Assembly (NCBI GenBank): GCA_028752905.1 | Contig: JAQNBH010000251.1 | Location: forward strand, 270,501 to 334,500 | Direction of reading: 5' to 3' | DNA: 64,000 nt | Source of the DNA: Cladorhizidae sp. MBARI D1340-BT2 | Taxonomy: Eukaryota; Porifera; Demospongiae; Poecilosclerida; Cladorhizidae | In this document: positions 51,531 to 61,300 of the stretch, piece after piece | How positions within the stretch are numbered: position 1 is the stretch's first letter | How the letters are laid out: every line of letters starts with the position of its first letter | Made by a program: the position numbers and the translations under genes | The notes under the pieces: model-generated | Seen by the model: only the letters and a program-made list of their open reading frames with translations | Database searches by the model: none | Told to the model about the DNA's origin: nothing

Positions 51531-54500
51531 TTCCCTAATTTGGTCTATATGTTTCTCATTTTCCCCCAAAAAATCTAATTTTTTTGCCGTAAAGCTCATA
51601 ACTGTTCTACACTTTACCCAAAAAAGATAATTTTTATATCACCGGATAGCCCTTCTAATTATCTGTCTTTTGTACGTGCCAAAAGTTTGAGTACTCTAAG
51701 TATTAGCAAGTTATGGTGATTTGAAGTGGTAAGGTTTGCGATATTTCCTGGCGTTTTCCAGTTGCCAAAGCGGTGGCCTGCCAGTGAAAAACCACTACAT
51801 TTATTGATAATCTGTTGACATGTTGCAGATAAGGGCCTTCTCTATCAGTTGACAAAATCTGGGACATGGTCTTGTTAATTAGGGCAGTTATGAATTGTAC
51901 TCTTACTTGATGCTAAACATGTTAGCTTCGTAGATTATCCACACTTCACTGAATAGACTTGATGTAAAGCTATTAACATAGGACTCTCTAAGTGCTCTCT
52001 CTTGATACAAACATCCATATATTCTGCACACTTCACTGTAATGGACTTGATATGATTCGAATGATAGGTTTCATTATGTGTTCTCTATCTTGATATTTGT
52101 CCTAATTTGGTCTATATGTTTCTCATTTCCCCCCCAAAAATCTTGTTTTTTTGCCGTAAAGCTCATAACTTTTCTAAACTTTATCCAAAAATGATAATTT
52201 TTATATCACTGGATAGCCCTTCTAATTATCTGTCTTTTGTACGTGCCAAATATTTGAGTACTCTAAGTATTAGCAAGTTATGGTGATTTGAAGTGGTAAG
52301 GTTTGCGATATTTCCTGGCGTTTTCCAGTTGCCAAAGCGGTGGCCTGCCAGTGAAAAACCACTACATTTATTGATAATCTGTTGATATGTTGCAGATAAG
52401 GGCCTTCTCTATCAGTTGACAAAATCTGGGACTTTGGTCTTGTTAATTAGGGCAGTTATGAATTGTACTCTTACTTGATGGTAAACATGTTAGCTTCGTA
52501 GATTATCCACACTTCACTGAATAGAGTTGATGTATAGCTATTAAGATAGGACTCTCTAAGTGCTCTCTCTTGATACCAAACATCCATATATTCTGCACAC
52601 TTCACTGTAATGGACTTGCAAGATAGGTATCTCTCAGTGTTCTCTATCTTGTGCTAAACATGTTAGCTTCATAGATTCTCTACACTTCAATTAATAGACT
52701 TGATATATAGCTCTAAAGGTAGGCCTCTCTCTGTTCTCTCTCTTGATACCAAACATCCGTATATTCTGCATACTTCACAGTAATGGACTTGATAGAATCA
52801 CAAGATAGGTTTCTCTCTGCTCTCTCTTGATGCTAAATATGTTAGCTTCATGGATTCTCCAAACTTCATTGATATATAGCTATTAAGACAGGTCTCTCTC
52901 TGTGCTCTCTGTTGATACAAAAAAAACATTTATTATGCATACTTCACTGTAATGGACTTGATATGACTCGAATGATAGGTTTCTCTATGTGTTCTCTATC
53001 TTGATGCTAGACAGGTTAGCTTCATAGATTCTCCACACTTCACTGAATAAACTTGATATATATCTATTAAGATTGGTCTCTCCCTGTGCTCTCTGTTGAT
53101 ATCAAACATCCATAATATTCTGCAAACTTCACTGTAATGGACTTGATATGATTCGAATGATAGGTTTCATTATGTGTTCTCTATCTTGATATTTGCCCTA
53201 ATTTGGTCTATATGTTTCTCATTTCCCCCCAAAAAATCTTGTTTTTTTGCCGTAAAGCTCATAACTGTTCTACACTTTACCCAAAAAAGATAATTTTTAT
53301 ATCACCGGATAGCCCTTCTAATTATCTGTCTTTTGTATGTGCCAAAAGTTTGAGTACTCTAAGTATTAGCAAGTTATGGTGATTTGAAGTGGTAAGGTTT
53401 GCGATATTTCCTGGCGTTTTCCAGTTGCCAAAGCGGTGGCCTGCCAGTGAAAAACCACTACATTTATTGATAATCTGTTGACATGTTGCAGATAAGGGCC
53501 TTCTCTATCAGTTGACAAAATCTGGGACATGTTCTTGTTAATTAGGGCAGTTATGAATTGTACTCTTACTTGATGCTAAACATGTTAGCTTCGTAGATTA
53601 TCCACACTTCACTGAATAGACTTGATGTAAAGCTATTAAGATAGGACTCTCTAAGTGCTCTCTCTTGATACAAACATCCATATATTCTGCACACTTCACT
53701 GTAATGGACTTGATATGATTCGAATGATAGGTTTCATTATGTGTTCTCTATCTTGATATTTGCCCTAATTTGGTCTATATGTTTCTCATTTTCCCCCAAA
53801 AAATCTTGTTTTTTTGCCGTAAAGCTCATAACTGTTCTACACTTTACCCAAAAAAGATAATTTTTATATCACCGGATAGCCCTTCTAATTATCTGTCTTT
53901 TCTACGTGCCAAAAGTTTGAGTACTCTAAGTATTAGCAAGTTATGGTGATTTGAAGTGGTAAGGTTTGCGATATTTCCTGGCGTTTTCCAGTTGCCAAAG
54001 CGGTGGCCTGCCAGTGAAAAACCACTACATTTATTGATAATCTGTTGACATGTTGCAGATAAGGGCCTTCTCTATCAGTTGACAAAATCTGGGACTTTGG
54101 TCTTGTTAATTAGGGCAGTTATGAATTGTACTCTTACTTGATGCTAAACATGTTAGCTTCGTAGATTATCCACACTTCACTGAATAGACTTGATGTAAAG
54201 CTATTAACATAGGACTCTCTAAGTGCTCTCTCTTGATACAAACATCCATATATTCTGCACACTTCACTGTAATGGACTTGATATGATTCGAATGATAGGT
54301 TTCATTATGTGTTCTCTATCTTGATATTTGTCCTAATTTGGTCTATATGTTTCTCATTTCCCCCCCAAAAATCTTGTTTTTTTGCCGTAAAGCTCATAAC
54401 TTTTCTAAACTTTATCCAAAAATGATAATTTTTATATCACTGGATAGCCCTTCTAATTATCTGTCTTTTGTACGTGCCAAATATTTGAGTACTCTAAGTA

Positions 54501-57282
54501 TTAGCAAGTTATGGTGATTTGAAGTGGTAAGGTTTGCGATATTTCCTGGCGTTTTCCAGTTGCCAAAGCGGTGGCCTGCCAGTGAAAAACCACTACATTT
54601 ATTGATAATCTGTTGATATGTTGCAGATAAGGGCCTTCTCTATCAGTTGACAAAATCTGGGACTTTGGTCTTGTTAATTAGGGCAGTTATGAATTGTACT
54701 CTTACTTGATGGTAAACATGTTAGCTTCGTAGATTATCCACACTTCACTGAATAGAGTTGATGTATAGCTATTAAGATAGGACTCTCTAAGTGCTCTCTC
54801 TTGATACCAAACATCCATATATTCTGCACACTTCACTGTAATGGACTTGCAAGATAGGTATCTCTCAGTGTTCTCTATCTTGTGCTAAACATGTTAGCTT
54901 CATAGATTCTCTACACTTCAATTAATAGACTTGATATATAGCTCTAAAGGTAGGCCTCTCTCTGTTCTCTCTCTTGATACCAAACATCCGTATATTCTGC
55001 ATACTTCACAGTAATGGACTTGATAGAATCACAAGATAGGTTTCTCTCTGCTCTCTCTTGATGCTAAATATGTTAGCTTCATGGATTCTCCAAACTTCAT
55101 TGATATATAGCTATTAAGACAGGTCTCTCTCTGTGCTCTCTGTTGATACAAAAAAAACATTTATTATGCATACTTCACTGTAATGGACTTGATATGACTC
55201 GAATGATAGGTTTCTCTATGTGTTCTCTATCTTGATGCTAGACAGGTTAGCTTCATAGATTCTCCACACTTCACTGAATAAACTTGATATATATCTATTA
55301 AGATTGGTCTCTCCCTGTGCTCTCTGTTGATATCAAACATCCATAATATTCTGCAAACTTCACTGTAATGGACTTGATATGATTCGAATGATAGGTTTCA
55401 TTATGTGTTCTCTATCTTGATATTTGCCCTAATTTGGTCTATATGTTTCTCATTTCCCCCCAAAAAATCTTGTTTTTTTGCCGTAAAGCTCATAACTGTT
55501 CTACACTTTACCCAAAAAAGATAATTTTTATATCACCGGATAGCCCTTCTAATTATCTGTCTTTTGTATGTGCCAAAAGTTTGAGTACTCTAAGTATTAG
55601 CAAGTTATGGTGATTTGAAGTGGTAAGGTTTGCGATATTTCCTGGCGTTTTCCAGTTGCCAAAGCGGTGGCCTGCCAGTGAAAAACCACTACATTTATTG
55701 ATAATCTGTTGACATGTTGCAGATAAGGGCCTTCTCTATCAGTTGACAAAATCTGGGACATGTTCTTGTTAATTAGGGCAGTTATGAATTGTACTCTTAC
55801 TTGATGCTAAACATGTTAGCTTCGTAGATTATCCACACTTCACTGAATAGACTTGATGTAAAGCTATTAAGATAGGACTCTCTAAGTGCTCTCTCTTGAT
55901 ACAAACATCCATATATTCTGCACACTTCACTGTAATGGACTTGATATGATTCGAATGATAGGTTTCATTATGTGTTCTCTATCTTGATATTTGCCCTAAT
56001 TTGGTCTATATGTTTCTCATTTTCCCCCAAAAAATCTTGTTTTTTTGCCGTAAAGCTCATAACTGTTCTACACTTTACCCAAAAAAGATAATTTTTATAT
56101 CACCGGATAGCCCTTCTAATTATCTGTCTTTTCTACGTGCCAAAAGTTTGAGTACTCTAAGTATTAGCAAGTTATGGTGATTTGAAGTGGTAAGGTTTGC
56201 GATATTTCCTGGCGTTTTCCAGTTGCCAAAGCGGTGGCCTGCCAGTGAAAAACCACTACATTTATTGATAATCTGTTGACATGTTGCAGATAAGGGCCTT
56301 CTCTATCAGTTGACAAAATCTGGGACTTTGGTCTTGTTAATTAGGGCAGTTATGAATTGTACTCTTACTTGATGCTAAACATGTTAGCTTCGTAGATTAT
56401 CCACACTTCACTGAATAGACTTGATGTATAGCTATTAAGATAGGACTCTCTAAGTGCTCTCTCTTGCCAAACATCCATATATTCTGCACACTTCACTGTA
56501 ATGGACTTGCAAGATAGGTATCTCTCAGTGTTCTCTATCTTGTGCTAAACATGTTAGCTTCATAGATTCTCTACACTTCAATTAATAGACTTGATATATA
56601 GCTCTAAAGGTAGGCCTCTCTCTGTTCTCTCTCTTGATACCAAACATCCGTATATTCTGCATACTTCACAGTAATGGACTTGATAGAATCACAAGATAGG
56701 TTTCTCTCTGCTCTCTCTTGATGCTAAATATGTTAGCTTCATGGATTCTCCAAACTTCATTGATATATAGCTATTAAGACAGGTCTCTCTCTGTGCTCTC
56801 TGTTGATACCAAAAACCCATTTATTATGCATACTTCACTGTAATGGACTTGATATGATTCGAATGATAGGTTTCATTATGTGTTCTCTATCTTGATATTT
56901 GCCCTAATTTGGTCTATATGTTTCTCATTTCCCCCCCAAAAATCTTGTTTTTTTGCCGTAAAGCTCATAACTGTTCTACACTTTACCCAAAAAAGATAAT
57001 TTTTATATCACCAGATAGCCCTTCTAATTATCTGTCTTTTGTACGTGCCAAAAGTTTGAGTACTCTAAGTATTAGCAAGTTATGGTGATTTGAAGTGGTA
57101 AGGTTTGCGATATTTCCTGGCGTTTTCCAGTTGCCAAAGCGGTGGCCTGCCAGTGAAAAACCACTACATTTATTGATAATCTGTTGACATGTTGCAGATA
57201 AGGGCCTTCTCTATCAGTTGACAAAATCTGGGACTTTGGTCTTGTTAATTAGGGCAGTTATGAATTGTACTCTTACTTGATG
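45042..57282. repeat. Large segmental duplication, copy 2 (~12.24 kb)
   Basis: This is the second copy of the block described at 32529-44769, with the same unit order: L units, then S L S S L S M. It ends about 60 bp before the transposon at 57347, and the transposon is not present at the equivalent place in copy 1. The 272 bp between the two copies match neither the sequence before copy 1 nor that after copy 2. A simple two-breakpoint tandem duplication therefore does not fully account for the arrangement. Confidence 0.88.
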
Positions 57283-57342
57283 CTAAACATGTTAGCTTCG
57301 TAGATTATCCACACTTCACTGAATAGACTTGATGTATAGCTA
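51531..57342. repeat. Satellite segment S-L-S-S-L-S-M plus start of an interrupted M
   Basis: This repeats the order and private variants of 39018-44954, including the nested 2231-bp duplication (TAACATAGG words near 51974 and 54205). The last unit begins at 56900, is of M type, and is split by the transposon after AGCTATTAA at 57346. The distance between the U landmarks on either side (57139 to 59006) is 1867 bp. That equals one M unit (911) plus 956 for the element and its 4-bp duplication. Confidence 0.9.
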
Positions 57343-57346
57343 TTAA
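57343..57346. other. TTAA target-site duplication, left copy
   Basis: TTAA immediately precedes the element. In uninterrupted A1 halves the same place reads AGCTATTAAGATAGG, so this TTAA is the original target. Confidence 0.93.
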
Positions 57347-57360
57347 CCCTCTCACTGGCA
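57347..57360 (+). repeat. Left terminal inverted repeat of the piggyBac-like element
   Basis: CCCTCTCACTGGCA pairs with the right end (58285-58298) at 13 of 14 positions. The mismatch is the fifth base (C here, T in the complement of the right end). The outermost CCC directly follows the TTAA target. Confidence 0.93.
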
Positions 57361-57363
57361 TAA

Positions 57364-57377
57364 GCGACTTAAGTCGC
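57364..57377. repeat. Subterminal perfect palindrome in the transposon
   Basis: GCGACTTAAGTCGC is its own reverse complement and lies 3 bp inside the left terminal repeat. Further in, ATTAACCG occurs twice (57386-57393 and 57415-57422), each followed by a CG-rich word. PiggyBac-type ends often carry internal repeats that contribute to transposase recognition. That role here is inference. No equivalent palindrome was seen at the right end. Confidence 0.7.
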
Positions 57378-57571
57378 GAAAACGGATTAACCGCGACGAA
57401 ACAATTCATAAAAAATTAACCGTTCGCGGTATTAACTTCAAAAATTGTACGAATATGCCCAAAGCATGCCTCTAATATACCCCTGAATATCAGGATAATA
57501 CGGAATAAGGAAAGGGAAGTAAACATGCCAGCAAACATCACTTCCGGTTAATTCCCGGTCTCGAAGAAGAA

Positions 57572-57849
57572 ATGGCGACTTGCTTTAGAGTAGAGACGAA
57601 GCGTTAGACTTCCTATTTGAGGATGACTTCGGCCTGTCCGAGATTGACGTCAGTGAAGGAGAGGAAGAAAGTGCCTGTGCTTACCTGGGAAGTGGCGTAG
57701 TTGACAGTGATGCTATGGTAGCTATAACAGAAGCTGTTGGCACCGACCACGAAGCAAGTTTTCAAAGTATAGATCGCCCTACTCTGCCAAGCGAAGCTTC
57801 AGACGATAGCGATGGTCATGAAGACTTCCCCCAAGGTAAGAATAGATAA
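57572..57849 (+). pseudogene. Acidic N-terminal remnant of a piggyBac-type transposase
   Basis: An ATG at 57572 opens a frame that stops after about 11 codons. In another frame, 86 codons are open from 57589 (after a TAG at 57586) to the TAA at 57847. This open part is rich in Asp, Glu and Ser, for example SEIDVSEGEEES, and contains SDDSDGHEDFPQ near its end. Acidic low-complexity N-termini of this sort precede the DDE_Tnp_1_7 domain in many piggyBac-like transposases. The identification rests on composition and position inside the element, not on a recognised catalytic motif. The frame break between the ATG and the acidic stretch indicates decay, or a start elsewhere. No catalytic aspartate region or C-terminal cysteine-rich domain remains. 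Confidence 0.6.
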
Positions 57850-57912
57850 GAGTTGTATAGTAAAGCCTAGTAACCAGCATAATAATAAGAACTATTTCTC
57901 CTGTGAAGGTAG
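57836..57912 (+). other. Candidate 77-bp spliceosomal intron
   Basis: CCAAG|GTAAGA at 57831-57841 is a near-ideal 5' splice site and falls in the acidic frame. A pyrimidine-rich CTATTTCTCCTG leads to two possible acceptors. Using the AG at 57911-57912 keeps phase 1 and joins the acidic frame to the next acidic open stretch. The AG at 57907-57908 would lead to an early stop. The removal and frame match are inferred from sequence only. Confidence 0.45.
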
Positions 57913-58019
57913 TTTCACTCATGGAGCTGGAGGAGGAGGATGAGGAAGCAGCAGAGGAGAAGACAGGGTTGGAGGAGAGGTTATTTTACAAACAGTTGTT
58001 GTTGTTGACCAAAAGTTGA
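57913..58019 (+). pseudogene. Second acidic coding remnant (possible exon 2)
   Basis: Following the candidate acceptor, a frame that includes an ATG at 57921 stays open to the TGA at 58017. From that ATG it is 32 codons, starting with a run of Glu and Asp (MELEEEDEEAAEEK) and ending in a Leu-rich stretch before the stop. Its acidity matches the upstream remnant, so both probably derive from one transposase N-terminus. The main body of that gene would have been lost by internal deletion. A purine-rich simple repeat read by chance as Glu is an alternative. Confidence 0.4.
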
Positions 58020-58284
58020 CCAGCTAACATTGCTGGTTTCATGTGTAATATGAAATTGAGATGATATAAACCCGATATAAACCCTTTTATTGTACTTCCT
58101 GTCTCTTATAACAATATTCACATTTCTGTGGTTTGTTGCTAAGCAACAAAAATTTAACATAACGTCCCTTCATGCATCAGCTATCACCTGATATATAGTT
58201 GTTGGGTACTTGTCTTCATAAGGTCCCCTATAAAAAAAAGTATGTGAAATTGTGTCAATTTTTGTAAAATGTCCTCCGTCAATC
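58020..58284. other. Non-coding 3' part of the transposon
   Basis: This contains a perfect tandem duplication of GATATAAACCC (58063-58073 and 58074-58084) and a strong short inverted repeat, TTTGTTGCT-A-AGCAACAAA (58132-58150), with a 9-bp stem around one base. On the minus strand TTTATT at 58086-58091 reads AATAAA, a possible polyadenylation signal for antisense transcription. No open frame of note was found. Confidence 0.6.
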
Positions 58285-58298
58285 TGCCAGTGAAAGGG
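58285..58298 (-). repeat. Right terminal inverted repeat of the piggyBac-like element
   Basis: TGCCAGTGAAAGGG is the reverse-complement partner of 57347-57360. Together with the preceding C, it contains CTGCCAGTGAAA (58284-58295), a 12-base word also found in every standard U block of the satellite. Confidence 0.93.
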
Positions 58299-58302
58299 TT
58301 AA
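58299..58302. other. TTAA target-site duplication, right copy
   Basis: TTAA immediately follows the GGG end of the element and runs into GATAGGACTCTCTAAG, the normal continuation of the A1 half. Confidence 0.93.
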
Positions 58303-61300
58303 GATAGGACTCTCTAAGTGCTCTCTCTTGATACCAAACATCCATATATTCTGCACACTTCACTGTAATGGACTTGCAAGATAGGTATCTCTCAGTGTTC
58401 TCTATCTTGTGCTAAACATGTTAGCTTCATAGATTCTCTACACTTCAATTAATAGACTTGATATATAGCTCTAAAGGTAGGCCTCTCTCTGTTCTCTCTC
58501 TTGATACCAAACATCCGTATATTCTGCATACTTCACAGTAATGGACTTGATAGAATCACAAGATAGGTTTCTCTCTGCTCTCTCTTGATGCTAAATATGT
58601 TAGCTTCATGGATTCTCCAAACTTCATTGATATATAGCTATTAAGACAGGTCTCTCTCTGTGCTCTCTGTTGATACCAAAAACCCATTTATTATGCATAC
58701 TTCACTGTAATGGACTTGATATGATTCGAATGATAGGTTTCATTATGTGTTCTCTATCTTGATATTTGCCCTAATTTGGTCTATATGTTTCTCATTTCCC
58801 CCCCAAAAATCTTGTTTTTTTGCCGTAAAGCTCATAACTGTTCTACACTTTACCCAAAAAAGATAATTTTTATATCACCGGATAGCCCTTCTAATTATCT
58901 GTCTTTTGTACGTGCCAAAAGTTTGAGTACTCTAAGTATTAGCAAGTTATGGTGATTTGAAGTGGTAAGGTTTGCGATATTTCCTGGCGTTTTCCAGTTG
59001 CCAAAGCGGTGGCCTGCCAGTGAAAAACCACTACATTTATTGATAATCTGTTGACATGTTGCAGATAAGGGCCTTCTCTATCAGTTGACAAAATCTGGGA
59101 CATGGTCTTGTTAATTAGGGCAGTTATGAATTGTACTCTTACTTGATGCTAAACATGTTAGCTTCGTAGATTATCCACACTTCACTGAATAGACTTGATG
59201 TAAAGCTATTAAGATAGGACTCTCTAAGTGCTCTCTCTTGATACAAACATCCATATATTCTGCACACTTCACTGTAATGGACTTGATATGATTCGAATGA
59301 TAGGTTTCATTATGTGTTCTCTATCTTGATATTTGCCCTAATTTGGTCTATATGTTTCTCATTTCCCCCCCAAAAATCTTGTTTTTTTGCCGTAAAGCTC
59401 ATAACTGTTCTACACTTTACCCAAAAAAGATAATTTTTATATCACCGGATAGCCCTTCTAATTATCTGTCTTTTCTACGTGCCAAAAGTTTGAGTACTCT
59501 AAGTATTAGCAAGTTATGGTGATTTGAAGTGGTAAGGTTTGCGATATTTCCTGGCGTTTTCCAGTTGCCAAAGCGGTGGCCTGCCAGTGAAAAACCACTA
59601 CATTTATTGATAATCTGTTGACATGTTGCAGATAAGGGCCTTCTCTATCAGTTGACAAAATCTGGGACTTTGGTCTTGTTAATTAGGGCAGTTATGAATT
59701 GTACTCTTACTTGATGCTAAACATGTTAGCTTCGTAGATTATCCACACTTCACTGAATAGACTTGATGTATAGCTATTAAGATAGGACTCTCTAAGTGCT
59801 CTCTCTTGATACCAAACATCCATATATTCTGCACACTTCACTGTAATGGACTTGCAAGATAGGTATCTCTCAGTGTTCTCTATCTTGTGCTAAACATGTT
59901 AGCTTCATAGATTCTCTACACTTCAATTAATAGACTTGATATATAGCTCTAAAGGTAGGCCTCTCTCTGTTCTCTCTCTTGATACCAAACATCCGTATAT
60001 TCTGCATACTTCACAGTAATGGACTTGATAGAATCACAAGATAGGTTTCTCTCTGCTCTCTCTTGATGCTAAATATGTTAGCTTCATGGATTCTCCAAAC
60101 ATCATTGATATATAGCTATTAAGACAGGTCTCTCTCTGTGCTCTCTGTTGATAACAAAAATCCATTTATTATGCATACTTCACTGTAATGGACTTGATAT
60201 GATTCGAATGATAGGTTTCATTATGTGTTCTCTATCTTGATATTTGCCCTAATTTGGTCTATATGTTTCTCATTTTCCCCCCAAAAATCTTGTTTTTTTG
60301 CCGTAAAGCTCATAACTTTTCTAAACTTTATCCAAAAAAGATAATTTTTATATCACCGGATAGCCCTTCTAATTATCTGTCTTTTATACGTGCCAAATTT
60401 TTGAGTACTCTAAGTATTAGCAAGTTATGGCGATTTGAAGTGGTAAGGTTTGCGATATTTCCTGGCGTTTTCCAGTTGCCAAAGCGGTGGCCTGCCAGTG
60501 AAAAACCACTACATTTATTGATAATCTGTTGATATGTTGCAGATAAGGGCCTTCTCTATCAGTTGACAAAATCTGGGACATGGTCTTGTTAATTAGGGCA
60601 GTTATGAATTGTACTCTTACTTGATGCTAAACATGTTAGCTTCGTAGATTATCCACACTTCACTGAATAGACTTGATGTAAAGCTATTAAGATAGGACTC
60701 TCTAAGTGCTCTCTCTTGATACAAACATCCATATATTCTGCACACTTCACTGTAATGGACTTGATATGATTCGAATGATAGGTTTCATTATGTGTTCTCT
60801 ATCTTGATATTTGCCCTAATTTGGTCTATATGTTTCTCATTTTCCCCCCAAAAATCTTGTTTTTTTGCCGTAAAGCTCATAACTTTTCTAAACTTTATCC
60901 AAAAAAGATAATTTTTATATCACTGGATAGCCCTTCTAATTATCTGTCTTTTGTACGTGCCACATTTTTGAGTACTCTAAGTATTAGCAAGTTATGGTGA
61001 TTTGAAGTGGTAAGGTTTGCGATATTTCCTGGCGTTTTCCAGTTGCCAAAGCGGTGGCCTGCCAGTGAAAAACCACTACATTTATTGATAATCTGTTGAT
61101 ATGTTGCAGATAAGGGCCTTCTCTATCAGTTGACAAAATCTGGGACTTTGGTCTTGTTAATTAGGGCAGTTATGAATTGTACTCTTACTTGATGGTAAAC
61201 ATGTTAGCTTCGTAGATTATCCACACTTCACTGAATAGACTTGATGTATAGCTATTAAGATAGGACTCTCTAAGTGCTCTCTCTTGATACCAAACATCCA

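Larger units (their letters stand above)
1..57346. repeat. Higher-order satellite array, left part
   Basis: This is continuous tandem satellite. Each unit is a 356-bp block U followed by one, three or four copies of a ~185-bp A-B sub-repeat. Measuring from the GCGGTGG landmark in U (609, 1695, 2253, 2820, 3906 and so on), successive copies lie 567 (S), 911 (M) or 1096 (L) bp apart, with only small deviations (558, 566, 568, 777, 908, 909, 1086). Copies run in the same orientation throughout. No long open frame, tRNA, rRNA or other gene was seen on either strand. Satellites of this multi-level kind are typical of centromeric and pericentromeric heterochromatin in animals and plants. That location is inferred, not shown. 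The array continues past the transposon at 57347 and past both window edges. Confidence 0.97.
57347..58298 (+). mobile_element. Non-autonomous piggyBac-like element (952 bp)
   Basis: The element begins CCCTCTCACTGGCA and ends TGCCAGTGAAAGGG, a 14-bp terminal inverted repeat with 13 matches. It is bracketed by TTAA at 57343-57346 and 58299-58302. Terminal CCC/GGG next to a TTAA duplication is the signature of the piggyBac superfamily, whose enzyme excises precisely. Removing the element and one TTAA regenerates GCTATTAAGATAGGACTC, which is exactly the satellite. The interior has remnants of an acidic coding region but no room for the ~500-600-residue transposase typical of the family, so it would depend on an enzyme supplied in trans. 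Its base composition differs clearly from the satellite, and its left end is rich in CpG. Assignment to a named family was not possible. Confidence 0.92.

Noticed and set aside
32529..57282. Treating the two six-L-unit runs as independent expansions
   Set aside because: Both share the same private variants at a constant 12513-bp offset, so one is a copy of the other.
57347..58298. Complete autonomous piggyBac transposon
   Set aside because: 952 bp cannot hold a full transposase, and no catalytic region is visible. Only acidic N-terminal remnants remain.
60254..60532. 92-codon plus-strand open frame, repeated at 61732
   Set aside because: It spans homopolymer runs in U whose length differs between copies, so the frame is lost in most of the 74 copies.
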